Positions 1-7,929 of a stretch of DNA of 38,198 nt are shown here, one piece after another. The stretch covers positions 1 to 38,198 of the forward strand of contig CALAYC010000020.1 in assembly GCA_937894935.1 (NCBI GenBank), in the 5' to 3' direction. The DNA comes from an uncultured Verrucomicrobiota bacterium. GTDB taxonomy: Bacteria; Verrucomicrobiota; Verrucomicrobiia; Limisphaerales; JADLHS01. Below the pieces are notes generated by a model. That model searched no databases. It was not told the origin of the DNA and was given only the letters and a program-made list of their open reading frames with translations. A program made the translations under genes and the position numbers. Every line of letters starts with the position of its first letter. The first letter of the stretch is position 1.

Positions 1-1
1 T

Positions 2-280
2 GAGGATGAAGTTTTCATCGGTCATGGAGTGACCTTCATTAACGATCGTTTTCCTCGAGCTACCAATGCAGACGGCAAATTGCAGACCGAAGCAGATTGG
101 AAGTGTGATGCGACCCTGGTGAAACAAGGAGCGTCCATTGGTTCGGGGGCGACCATCTTGTGTGGAATCACGGTAGGAGAGAAGGCGATTGTGGGTGCGG
201 GCAGTGTGGTGACGAAGGATGTTCCACCCGGGGCTGTGGTAGCGGGCAATCCCGCTAAAGTGATTCGCTCAGCACCGTGA
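2..280 (+). CDS. WbpD/WlbB-like hexapeptide N-acetyltransferase, 3' part
   Basis: Only the last 92 residues are visible; the frame is already open at base 2, so the start lies outside the window. The piece reads as a left-handed parallel beta-helix acyltransferase: it has the IGHGVTFINDRFPRAT segment, then LQTEADW, then hexapeptide repeats (ASIGSGATILCGITVGEKA) and the usual VAGNPAKVIR ending. This pattern is typical of enzymes that acetylate the 3-amino group of UDP-sugar uronic acids (WbpD/WlbB) and of related amino-sugar acyltransferases such as FdtC/QdtC, using acetyl-CoA in the cytoplasm. The histidine in IGHG is probably the catalytic base, by family analogy. The 2-epimerase downstream fits a WbpD-WbpI style pathway, but the exact sugar cannot be told from this fragment. 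Confidence 0.8.
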   Translation, partial: EDEVFIGHGVTFINDRFPRATNADGKLQTEADWKCDATLVKQGASIGSGATILCGITVGEKAIVGAGSVVTKDVPPGAVVAGNPAKVIRSAP

Positions 281-334
281 ATTGGCGGTGATGCTTCTAT
301 TGTTCGAGGAGTTGTTTAACATCGGATTCAAAGA

Positions 335-376
335 CGCGCCGATTGTGGTTTATCCGTAATCGGCGCGGTTCTTTTC
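335..376 (+). terminator. Rho-independent terminator after the acetyltransferase gene
   Basis: A perfect 10-bp inverted repeat, CGCGCCGATT (335-344) and AATCGGCGCG (358-367), encloses a 13-base loop and is followed by GTTCTTTTCC. It lies 55 bases after the acetyltransferase stop and 70 bases before the next start. The stem is strong and the T-run short, so termination is likely but may be incomplete. It separates the acetyltransferase operon from the chain-length gene. Confidence 0.65.
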
Positions 377-437
377 CGACATTTTTCATTATTTAGTATT
401 TGAGTCGAATTTCGCAAGATAGGGTCAGACATCGCAT

Positions 438-2636
438 ATGAAATCTGAAGTCCATCCGGGGGTAGAAGGTGAGGCCGCGCCCGCGGGCGGTCTGGCGGTG
501 GGCGATATTCTGTTCACGATCTTCCGTCACAAGATTCTCATATTGAGTTCTGTCGTGCTGGGGATCATTGCGGCGGGATCGGTCCGATTTATCAAACCAC
601 CCAACTACGAATCAACCGCTCAGGTATATCTACCCTGGGTGGTGGAAATTCCTGGAGTGAATCCCAACGATCCGGTGACCGGTTTTACTCCTACCGGTGC
701 TGGCGGCACGATGCAGTTGGATACGGAAGCCGACATTCTGCGGAGTTTTGATACAGCGACAAAGGTCGCTTCAGTGATTGGACCGGAGCGAATTCTGGCG
801 GCGTATGGTGGCGGCAGTAATCTGCTCGCGGCCGCCGGAGTGGTAGCGGGCGGAATTTCCGTAGCACCGCCCAAGACGATGTCGCTTTCCATCACTTTCG
901 CGCATCGCGATCCCGAGATTGTTCAACCGATTTTGCAGGCAATTATGGAGGTTTACATGCACCGCCATAAAAAATTACGGCTGCCGGATGTGGAGGAGTT
1001 TGAGGCGAAGCGGAATGAAGCAGGCCAAAAGCTCGCGGAAGTTGAAGAGCGGATTACCGCACTCAAAGTCAAAGCGGGAGCGCCGGATCTAAAACAACGT
1101 CGTGAGGCGGTAGCGAAAGAGCTGATTGATCTTCAGACAAAAACAATTCAGGCCAAGGTCGAACTTTCTCGCCGTAAAGCCGAGTTGGGGCAATTAGGCG
1201 AAACGATTAATGAACTGCAAGCGACCAGCCTGCCGTCAGAAGCCGTCAGCAAATATTCCGATGTTCTGAGTGATATCGAAGAGATCAAGCAGCGAAAACG
1301 CACGATGCTTTTCGAGCAGGATGTCACAACCAATCATCCGAGTGTGTTGCGATTGGACGTGAAGATGAACCAGCAACTCCAATTGAAGGAAGCGCTTGAA
1401 CGTGAGTTTCCAGTCTTGACGAACTATGCCGTGGTGACCGCACGTGCGAGCGGTTCAACCAACTCTCCGTGGGTCGATCTCGAAACTGAACTGCTCACGC
1501 TCAAGAAATTGGAACGGACTATTGAAGCCAATGAAGCAATGGCCGTTAATTTGACCCAGGAATCGTTTCAATTGATGGAAACGGAACGGGAGTTGGCCGA
1601 TCTGGAACGCGTGCATAAATCGTTAAAGGCGGATTACGATTATTACACCGATAGCATTGATACGGTGAAACGGGATGACACCGGTTCGGGAAAAATTCCT
1701 AACATCAAACCACTGCAAGCGCCCACGCCACCTTCATTGAACAAAAAGAAAATGCTGAAACTCGTTGGCGCGGCATTTGTCGGTTGTGCCGGGCTGGGTG
1801 TCGGATTGGCTTTCTTGATGGATATGGTGCTGGATCGGACGATTCGCCGACCGTCGCAGATTGTACGCGCCTTGCATTTGCCTGTCGTGTTAACGATTCA
1901 CGATGTGGAACGTGCTGCTTCCGCAGCCAGTGCCCGCAATAAAAATCGTAAACTTCAGCGCACTGAAAAGACAGAGCAGGCCGGTAATTTCTCACTGGCG
2001 GGCTGGGCTCCTGATAATCTGATGCAATCGCACATCGAAGGGTTGCGGGAACGAGTAATCACGCATTTTGAAGTTAATGGGCCTGATGTGAAACCCAAGC
2101 TGGTAGGAGTCACAGGGTGTACCGAAGGGGCGGGGGTGACGAGTCTTGCAAGTGGACTAGCGGTGTCACTATCTCGAACAGTGAATGGTGCGGTTCTTCT
2201 GGTGGATTCGAGTTCGGAACAATCCGTCATGCGGTCCTTTTACAAAGGGAAGCCTGGTTATGGTCCTTCCTTGGCGCCTGAGGAAGACGCTGAAAAATCC
2301 GAGAATGAGAATCTGTCGCTAACGAAAGTGCGCCAGTCTTCCAATGGTCATGATCGACTCGCGGGAATTTTCCCGGAATTCGACAACTCATCTCCCAGGT
2401 TGAAGGCGGACGCTTATGATTATGTCGTTTTCGATATGGACCGGGTTACGCCTGCCAGTATGACTCCGCGTTTGTCCGGTCGAATGGATCTGGTTTTGTT
2501 CGTAATTGAGGCTGGTCGAACCAAAGATTATACGGCCAAAGAAGCCTGTGGATTACTTCGGGAATCGCGTGCCAAGGTGGCCGCTATTTTAAACAAATAT
2601 CACAACCCTGTGCCCGAATGGCTTGCCCAATACTAG
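438..2636 (+). CDS. Wzz-type polysaccharide co-polymerase with degenerate BY-kinase domain
   Basis: A 732-residue inner-membrane protein that would set chain length and help export of the polysaccharide. It has a Wzz-like N-terminus with a first membrane segment at about 33-50, a long Glu/Lys-rich predicted coiled coil in the periplasm (about 185-420), a Pro-rich stretch (PLQAPTPPSLNKKK), and a second membrane segment at about 440-462. The cytoplasmic C-terminus looks like a bacterial tyrosine kinase/ParA-type ATPase, but the Walker A motif reads GAGVTS (564-569), with Val in place of the essential Lys. The Walker A' motif is VLLVDSSSEQ and the Walker B position is YDYVVFDMD. The C-terminal tyrosine cluster of BY-kinases is absent; the protein ends EWLAQY. 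The domain is therefore probably a structural pseudokinase. No clear Shine-Dalgarno precedes the ATG. Confidence 0.85.
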   Translation: MKSEVHPGVEGEAAPAGGLAVGDILFTIFRHKILILSSVVLGIIAAGSVRFIKPPNYESTAQVYLPWVVEIPGVNPNDPVTGFTPTGAGGTMQLDTEADILRSFDTATKVASVIGPERILAAYGGGSNLLAAAGVVAGGISVAPPKTMSLSITFAHRDPEIVQPILQAIMEVYMHRHKKLRLPDVEEFEAKRNEAGQKLAEVEERITALKVKAGAPDLKQRREAVAKELIDLQTKTIQAKVELSRRKAELGQLGETINELQATSLPSEAVSKYSDVLSDIEEIKQRKRTMLFEQDVTTNHPSVLRLDVKMNQQLQLKEALEREFPVLTNYAVVTARASGSTNSPWVDLETELLTLKKLERTIEANEAMAVNLTQESFQLMETERELADLERVHKSLKADYDYYTDSIDTVKRDDTGSGKIPNIKPLQAPTPPSLNKKKMLKLVGAAFVGCAGLGVGLAFLMDMVLDRTIRRPSQIVRALHLPVVLTIHDVERAASAASARNKNRKLQRTEKTEQAGNFSLAGWAPDNLMQSHIEGLRERVITHFEVNGPDVKPKLVGVTGCTEGAGVTSLASGLAVSLSRTVNGAVLLVDSSSEQSVMRSFYKGKPGYGPSLAPEEDAEKSENENLSLTKVRQSSNGHDRLAGIFPEFDNSSPRLKADAYDYVVFDMDRVTPASMTPRLSGRMDLVLFVIEAGRTKDYTAKEACGLLRESRAKVAAILNKYHNPVPEWLAQY

Positions 2637-2744
2637 CCTTCACTCGGCAACGGCACCTAAGCTGCTGATTTTGCTGCGATTAGGCAGTTTCGGAAGGGCG
2701 ACATCGGGAGCTTTTATGCGTAAAGACAGTGCAATTCTCGTTTT

Positions 2745-2769
2745 CAGTTCGTGCCAAGAGTGCGAACTG
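2745..2769 (+). other. Stem-loop in the 189-base gap before the DUF354 gene
   Basis: CAGTTCG (2745-2751) pairs with CGAACTG (2763-2769), and two wobble pairs plus one C-G pair extend the stem inward to 10 pairs over a 5-base loop. No T-run follows, so it is not a classical terminator. It sits 56 bases before the DUF354 start and could be a transcript-processing or regulatory hairpin. The rest of the 2637-2825 gap shows nothing I can name. Confidence 0.3.
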
Positions 2770-2825
2770 ACGGGGACGAAGTCTGTCTTGCGGGCGACGT
2801 TGTCACCGTCAACTGTCTCGTTTTA

Positions 2826-3908
2826 ATGAAAATCTGGATTGATCTGGATAACACGCCGCACGTTCCTTTCTTCAAACCGATTATTCGGGAGCTTGAATCG
2901 CGCGGACACGTGGTAATCCTCACCGCGCGAAACGCTTTTCAGGTTTGCGAGTTGGCGGCGAAAATGGGCCTCAAACCCAAGCAGGTCGGGCAGCACTACG
3001 GGAAAAATCGCTTCCGAAAAGTATGGGGATTAGGCTGGCGCAGTCTGCAATTGCTTCCGACCGTGATGAGTCATCGGCCGGACCTCGCATTGTCTCACGG
3101 TTCCCGCTCGCAGATTCTAATTTGCAATCTCCTTCGCATTCCGACGGTGATGGTGATGGATTACGAATTTGCGGAAACGCCGTGGCTGTTGCAACCGCGG
3201 TGGGAAATTGTCCCGCAGGTATTACTTTCCGCCGACTTGCAATGTAAACATCCCGAACGAGTCAAAGCCTATGATGGCATCAAAGAAGATGTTTACGCCC
3301 CGGACTTCAAACCTGATCCAACACTCGCGAAACAACTGGATCTGGATCCTGAGAAAGTTATCGTAACCGTTCGGCCCCCAGCCAACGAAGCGCATTACCA
3401 TAATCCGGAAAGCGAAACGTTTTTCGTCGAATTCATGCAGCGGCTTATAGCTACGCCGAACACCAAAGCCGTGCTCTTGCCGCGTAATAAAAATCAGGAA
3501 GCGCAGATTCGCCGCGATTTTCCGCAATGGTTTAACGAATCAAAAGTCATCGTTCCGAAGGAAGCGGTTGATGGATTGAATCTGCTTTGGCACTCCGATC
3601 TTGTTGTCAGCGGTGGCGGAACGATGAATCGCGAAGCTGCTGCGCTCGGTGTGCCGGTTTACAGTATTTTTCGTGGCAAGATCGGCGTGCTGGATCGGCA
3701 TCTGCAAAAAGAAGGACGAATGGTCCTGATTGAGAAACTGGAAGACGTGCACAAAAAAATCCTCCTGCAACGACGAGAGAAAACCACTGTTCAAACATCG
3801 ACGTCGCGAAGAGCTTTGGCGGACATCATTAAGCATGTTGAAGCAATCATGAAGCATGAATTTGGAAATAAGAAAAACGCCGGTTCAGAAGCTGTGACTC
3901 CGCCATGA
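2826..3908 (+). CDS. DUF354 family protein (GT-B/epimerase-like fold)
   Basis: The start MKIWIDLDNTPHVPFFKPII and the whole length (360 residues) fit DUF354, a family found in archaeal and bacterial polysaccharide loci whose fold is thought to resemble UDP-GlcNAc 2-epimerases and GT-B transferases. I chose the ATG at 2826 because family members begin with this MKIWID motif; the frame is open further upstream to 2751, but those 25 residues look unrelated. The C-terminal half has the glycine-rich LVVSGGGTMNREAAALGVPV segment, which resembles the nucleotide-sugar binding loop of GT-B enzymes. The stop overlaps the next ATG by 4 bases (ATGA), so it is probably translated together with the epimerase. 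It may be a glycosyltransferase or act on the epimerase product. The substrate is unknown. Confidence 0.8.
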   Translation: MKIWIDLDNTPHVPFFKPIIRELESRGHVVILTARNAFQVCELAAKMGLKPKQVGQHYGKNRFRKVWGLGWRSLQLLPTVMSHRPDLALSHGSRSQILICNLLRIPTVMVMDYEFAETPWLLQPRWEIVPQVLLSADLQCKHPERVKAYDGIKEDVYAPDFKPDPTLAKQLDLDPEKVIVTVRPPANEAHYHNPESETFFVEFMQRLIATPNTKAVLLPRNKNQEAQIRRDFPQWFNESKVIVPKEAVDGLNLLWHSDLVVSGGGTMNREAAALGVPVYSIFRGKIGVLDRHLQKEGRMVLIEKLEDVHKKILLQRREKTTVQTSTSRRALADIIKHVEAIMKHEFGNKKNAGSEAVTPP

Positions 3909-5020
3909 GCAGGGAAATCAAAATTATCATTATCGCCGGGGCGCGACCAAATTTTATGAAGGTCGCTCCAATTATCCGTTGCATTCGCACGCGTGCAGAA
4001 TCGAGTGCGAATAACGGAACGAGCCTCAGCTACAAACTCGTGCACACTGGGCAGCATTATGATGAAAAGATGTCCGATATCTTCTTTCGAGAATTGGGCA
4101 TCCCCGCGCCGGACATTAATCTGGAGGTCGGCTCCGGCTCACACGCGGTGCAAACCGCAAATATCATGACTAAGTTCGAGCCGGTTTGTGTGCAGGAAAA
4201 GCCGGATTGGGTCGTGGTGGTCGGCGACGTGAATTCTACCATGGCCTGCACGTTGGTTTGTTCGAAGCTGGGAATCAAGGTGGCGCACGTGGAAGCGGGG
4301 TTGCGCAGTTTTGATCGCAATATGCCGGAGGAAATCAATCGCATCGTTACTGACGCGCTTGCGGATTTGTTGCTGACGCCTTCTACTGACGGTGACGAAA
4401 ACCTCCGGAAAGAGGGCGTTCCCGAATCGAAAATTAAATTAGTTGGCAACGTCATGATCGATTCGCTCGTGAGCAATCTCGAAAAATCGCGCGCGAGCAA
4501 AATTTCAGAAACACTGGCACTCAAACCGAAGAACTTCGTTTACGTAACACTGCATCGTCCATCGAACGTGGATCAGCAAGAAAGTCTGACGACCATTATG
4601 AATGCGTTAAAACGCATCGCCAAAGATTGGCCGGTTGTCTTTCCGATGCATCCGCGCACTCGCAAGATGTGCGGTCAATTTGGTATCGCACTGGAAGGTG
4701 TGCCAGGGTTGCGAATTATCGAACCGGTGGGCTATCACGATTCCTTGTATCTGACGGAATTTGCACGATTCGTTTTGACGGATTCCGGTGGGCTGCAGGA
4801 AGAGAGCACGTATTTCAAGACACCTTGTTTGACATTGCGGCCAAATACCGAACGCCCGGTAACGCTGACGCACGGAAGCAACAAACTGACGACGGTTGTC
4901 GCGCTGGATGCGGATATTGATGCGGTGTTGAAACAGCCGGCGCAGGCGTCCAGAATTCCGCCGCTTTGGGACGGAAAAGCCGCTGAACGCATTGTGGATG
5001 TGTTGATCGAGCGAGCTTAG
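3905..5020 (+). CDS. wecB: UDP-N-acetylglucosamine 2-epimerase (non-hydrolysing)
   Basis: This 371-residue cytoplasmic enzyme would interconvert UDP-GlcNAc and UDP-ManNAc, or their 3-acetamido-uronic acid forms if it is WbpI-like. The family landmarks are all present: GARPNFMKVAP near the N-terminus, GDVNST (Asp108), HVEAGLRSFDRNMPEEINR (Glu130, Glu143), the TLHRPSNVD histidine (His217), LTDSGGLQEE, and RPNTERPVT. These match the positions of E. coli WecB Asp95, Glu117, Glu131 and His213. The length is normal. It overlaps the DUF354 gene by 4 bases, and a glycosyltransferase follows 15 bases later. Whether the true substrate is UDP-GlcNAc or UDP-GlcNAc(3NAc)A cannot be decided from motifs alone; the acetyltransferase upstream leans towards the latter. 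Confidence 0.92.
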   Translation: MSREIKIIIIAGARPNFMKVAPIIRCIRTRAESSANNGTSLSYKLVHTGQHYDEKMSDIFFRELGIPAPDINLEVGSGSHAVQTANIMTKFEPVCVQEKPDWVVVVGDVNSTMACTLVCSKLGIKVAHVEAGLRSFDRNMPEEINRIVTDALADLLLTPSTDGDENLRKEGVPESKIKLVGNVMIDSLVSNLEKSRASKISETLALKPKNFVYVTLHRPSNVDQQESLTTIMNALKRIAKDWPVVFPMHPRTRKMCGQFGIALEGVPGLRIIEPVGYHDSLYLTEFARFVLTDSGGLQEESTYFKTPCLTLRPNTERPVTLTHGSNKLTTVVALDADIDAVLKQPAQASRIPPLWDGKAAERIVDVLIERA

Positions 5021-5035
5021 GTTTGGCCATTCTTC

Positions 5036-5908
5036 ATGCCGAAGTTTGTTATCATTACGCCAGCCCACAACGAGGAGGCGTTGATTGTTCATCCGGCGGA
5101 ATCCATAGTGGCGCAGACGTTGCGTCCATTGAAATGGGTGGTGGTGAATGATGCTTCAACGGACCGCACGCGCGAGGTCATCGAAGGGTACGCGAAGAAG
5201 TATCCGTTCATCGAGGTTGTGAATCTGGAGCGAGCTGCCGGTCGCCATTTTGGAAACAAAGTGCGGGCGTTCAATGCCGGATTGGAACGCGTTCACGGAC
5301 TGGATTACGAGTTCGTCGGAAATCTGGACGCGGATATGTCCGTCGACCCGGATTACTTCGCGAATCTGGTTCAACGGTTTCAAAATAATCCACGGCTCGG
5401 AATTGCTGGCGGGATGGTTCATACCACTATTCGCGGGAAATTTGTGAGCCAGGAAGTGGCGCTCGATAGTGTCGCGGGAGCCGTGCAGTTGTTCCGGCGC
5501 GAGTGTTTCGAGCAGATTGGCGGTTATCGAGCGCTGCCGTTGGGAGGAATTGATACGGCTGCTGAGATCGCTGCACGAATGAGTGGATGGGAAACGCGCA
5601 CGTTTCCTGAATTACAGGCGCGTGAGCATCGCTTTACCGGCTCGGCGACGGCAAGTCCGTTGAAGTCTCGCCTCAAGGAAGGCCGTCGTCTCTACGCGTT
5701 GGGCTACAGTCCGATGTTTTTCTGCATGCGTTGCCTCTATCGTTTTCGCGAACGTCCGCTTTTGGTTGGTAGTCTGGTTGCCTTGTGGGGTTATTTCAGC
5801 AGCGCTTTGAGCAGGAAGCCCGTCGCGATGTCACCGGAGATGATCACATTCTTGAGAACTGAACAACGCGGCAAATTGAAACGGCTGTTTCGGTTTCGAA
5901 CCGCCTGA
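5036..5908 (+). CDS. Family 2 glycosyltransferase
   Basis: A 290-residue GT-A enzyme that would transfer a sugar from a nucleotide donor to the growing repeat unit at the inner face of the membrane. The N-terminus has the GT2 signature (FVIITPAHNEEALI, VVVNDASTDRT), and a DxD metal-binding motif lies in NLDADMS (Asp98-Asp100). A CFEQIGGYRAL segment follows, as is typical for the acceptor-side loop, then a C-terminal hydrophobic stretch (LLVGSLVALWGYFSSAL) that may bring it to the membrane. It lies between the epimerase and an asparagine-synthase-like gene with 5 bases to the latter, so it is probably in the same transcript. No Shine-Dalgarno is evident. Donor and linkage are unknown. Confidence 0.85.
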   Translation: MPKFVIITPAHNEEALIVHPAESIVAQTLRPLKWVVVNDASTDRTREVIEGYAKKYPFIEVVNLERAAGRHFGNKVRAFNAGLERVHGLDYEFVGNLDADMSVDPDYFANLVQRFQNNPRLGIAGGMVHTTIRGKFVSQEVALDSVAGAVQLFRRECFEQIGGYRALPLGGIDTAAEIAARMSGWETRTFPELQAREHRFTGSATASPLKSRLKEGRRLYALGYSPMFFCMRCLYRFRERPLLVGSLVALWGYFSSALSRKPVAMSPEMITFLRTEQRGKLKRLFRFRTA

Positions 5909-5913
5909 ATTGC

Positions 5914-7818
5914 ATGTGCGGCATTTGTGGAGTTTTTGATCTGAGCGGAAAGCCGATTGATCGCGACGTTCTGGCGGCGATGACGGAAACCATTCGGCAT
6001 CGCGGTCCGGATGGCGACGGTTGTTTCATTGATAACGAAGTCGGGCTTGGGCATCGGCGATTAAGTATCATTGATCTTGGTGGTGGTGCACAACCGATTG
6101 GAAACGAAGACGGTAAACTTCAGATTGTTTTCAACGGCGAAATTTACAATTTCGTCGAGTTACGCGCCGAACTGGAGGCAGCGGGACATCACTTCAAGAC
6201 CAAGTCGGATACTGAAGTGATCGTGCATGCCTACGAGCAGTGGGGACCTGATTGTGTTAAGCGATTCAATGGGATGTTCGCTTTCGCGCTTTGGGATGGA
6301 TACAAGCGGGAGTTGTTTATTGCGCGGGATCACCTGGGTATCAAGCCGCTGTATTATGTGATGATCGGCAGCAGGCTGGTCTTTGCCTCGGAGATCAAAT
6401 GTCTGTTGTTGCATCCGGGCTGCCCGCGTGAAGTGGACACGGGTGCGTTAGCTGAGTTGTTCACGTTTCGCTACGTGCCGTCGCCCAAGACACTATTCAA
6501 ATCTATCTTCAAATTGCCACCAGGCTACTCGTTGCACTGTCGAAAAGGTGGCACAAAAATTCAACGGTTCTGGAATTGGGTGCCCAAACACCGGGAAGGA
6601 ATACGGGAAAGCGATTTGATCGCGGAGTATCAGTCGCTGCTGGAAGATGCGGTGAAGTTGCAATTGCGGAGTGATGTTCCGTTGGGATTATTTTTGAGTT
6701 CCGGCGTAGACTCGGGAGTGTTGTTGGCGATCATGCGGCAATATGCATCAGGGCCGGTGCAGACCTTTACAATCGGATTCGAAGGAGGAGAGCGCACTAA
6801 CGAGATTGCTGATGCAGCCGTAACAGCGAAGGAATTCGGTGCGGATCATTACTCGATGATGGTGTCGCACGAGGACTACTTCAATTACTTCGACCGTTAC
6901 ATGCTTGACCTTGAAGAGCCGGTCGGACACGAAGCTGCGCCTGCATTTTACTTTGTTTCGAAAATTACAAGTGAACGAGTAAAAGTGGCGTTAACCGGAC
7001 AGGGGGCGGATGAACCGTGGGCCGGATATGGTCGTTACGTCGGAGTGAAATTTTCTTCTATCTACAGTCGGCTGCCAGGAGTTGTGACGCGCGGAGTTGG
7101 TCCGTTGTTAGCGCGAATGCCCGGACGAATGGAGCGACTGAAGCGGGGGCTGATTTCATTGGGGGAACCGGATATGTTGACCCGGTTTGCAAAGGTGTAT
7201 TCCTTTTTCAGCGCGGACATGAAGATGAATCTCTTTCGTGGCCCGTTGGCAATCGGTTCAGAAGCGGAGGCGTATCGGACCAAGGAAGCGCTGCGTGGAT
7301 TGCAGGAAGATGTGAAGCACCTGGACCCTGTTTCGCAAATGCTTTACATGGATACACGCGCCAATCTACCTGATGATTTGCTGATGGTGGGCGATAAGAC
7401 GTCCATGGCTAACTCCATCGAGGTGCGAGTGCCATTCCTTGATGTTCGGCTTGTGGAATTCATTGAAAGTCTGCCGCTGCGTTACAAGTTGAATGGCGTT
7501 ACCGGAAAATATTTACACAAAAAGGCGCTGCTGAAATGGCTGCCACGCGAAGTAGTTTATCGAAAGAAAAAAGGCTTCGCGCATCCGTTGAGTAAATGGT
7601 TCGCGACGTCAATGCGGCCGCGCTTGGAGGAGTTGTTGTTGAGTTCGGATGCAGCGATGGGAATCTACTTCGATCAGAATTACATTCGTCAGATTCTAGA
7701 CCGTCATCGAGATGGATTGGATGATTGTACGCGACATATTTATTTGCTGTTGTCGCTTGAGCTTTGGCATCGCGCCTTTATTAGAGATTCATCACTCGTG
7801 GCTCCAGCGGGACGCTAA
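5914..7818 (+). CDS. AsnB-type glutamine-dependent amidotransferase 1
   Basis: A 634-residue class II glutamine amidotransferase fused to an asparagine-synthase domain. The nucleophile is Cys2 of MCGICGVFD; RLSIIDL, NGEIYN and SDTEVI mark the glutaminase site. The ATP pyrophosphatase motif reads SSGVDSG (262-268) rather than the usual SGGVDS, and the later loop reads GQGADEPWAGYGRY. In polysaccharide loci such proteins usually amidate a uronic acid rather than aspartate (for example the P. aeruginosa O-antigen enzyme WbpS), and exosortase-associated amidotransferases also belong to this family. Its neighbours (a GT2 just upstream, a PEP-CTERM gene downstream) favour a role in the polysaccharide, not in asparagine supply. 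It shares architecture with the copy at 9756-11687 but is clearly diverged from it. Confidence 0.88.
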   Translation: MCGICGVFDLSGKPIDRDVLAAMTETIRHRGPDGDGCFIDNEVGLGHRRLSIIDLGGGAQPIGNEDGKLQIVFNGEIYNFVELRAELEAAGHHFKTKSDTEVIVHAYEQWGPDCVKRFNGMFAFALWDGYKRELFIARDHLGIKPLYYVMIGSRLVFASEIKCLLLHPGCPREVDTGALAELFTFRYVPSPKTLFKSIFKLPPGYSLHCRKGGTKIQRFWNWVPKHREGIRESDLIAEYQSLLEDAVKLQLRSDVPLGLFLSSGVDSGVLLAIMRQYASGPVQTFTIGFEGGERTNEIADAAVTAKEFGADHYSMMVSHEDYFNYFDRYMLDLEEPVGHEAAPAFYFVSKITSERVKVALTGQGADEPWAGYGRYVGVKFSSIYSRLPGVVTRGVGPLLARMPGRMERLKRGLISLGEPDMLTRFAKVYSFFSADMKMNLFRGPLAIGSEAEAYRTKEALRGLQEDVKHLDPVSQMLYMDTRANLPDDLLMVGDKTSMANSIEVRVPFLDVRLVEFIESLPLRYKLNGVTGKYLHKKALLKWLPREVVYRKKKGFAHPLSKWFATSMRPRLEELLLSSDAAMGIYFDQNYIRQILDRHRDGLDDCTRHIYLLLSLELWHRAFIRDSSLVAPAGR

Positions 7819-7893
7819 AAATCTGAGTAAGACCAGGGTTTTTCTGGCGGGATTTCCCGACAACAGAGGCCAATAGTACCGAACGTCCGTTGC

Positions 7894-7921
7894 TTGACGG
7901 CTTCGGACCAGAAGTTACGAT
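7894..7921 (+). promoter_or_regulatory. Weak candidate promoter before the PEP-CTERM gene
   Basis: TTGACG (7894-7899), 16 bases, then TACGAT (7916-7921) resembles a sigma-70 promoter, but it ends only 8 bases before the ATG and would give a nearly leaderless transcript. I found no good -24/-12 (sigma-54) site in the 111-base gap, although sigma-54 control of PEP-CTERM genes is known in other bacteria. This is a tentative call. Confidence 0.2.
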
Positions 7922-7929
7922 AACGCTGC

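Noticed and set aside
2745..2769. Stem-loop as a terminator of the chain-length gene
   Set aside because: No T-run follows and the stem needs wobble pairs. It is kept only as a low-confidence structure.
2751..2825. Extension of the DUF354 gene upstream
   Set aside because: The extra 25 residues do not resemble the family, which begins with MKIWID; part of the extension is the stem-loop region.
4057..4524. Open frame of 155 codons on the - strand
   Set aside because: It mirrors the conserved core of the UDP-GlcNAc 2-epimerase, including its catalytic region. No independent evidence supports it.
7819..7929. Sigma-54 promoter before the PEP-CTERM gene
   Set aside because: TGGCGGGATTTCCC at about 7845 lacks the GC pair at the -12 position, and no other match was found.
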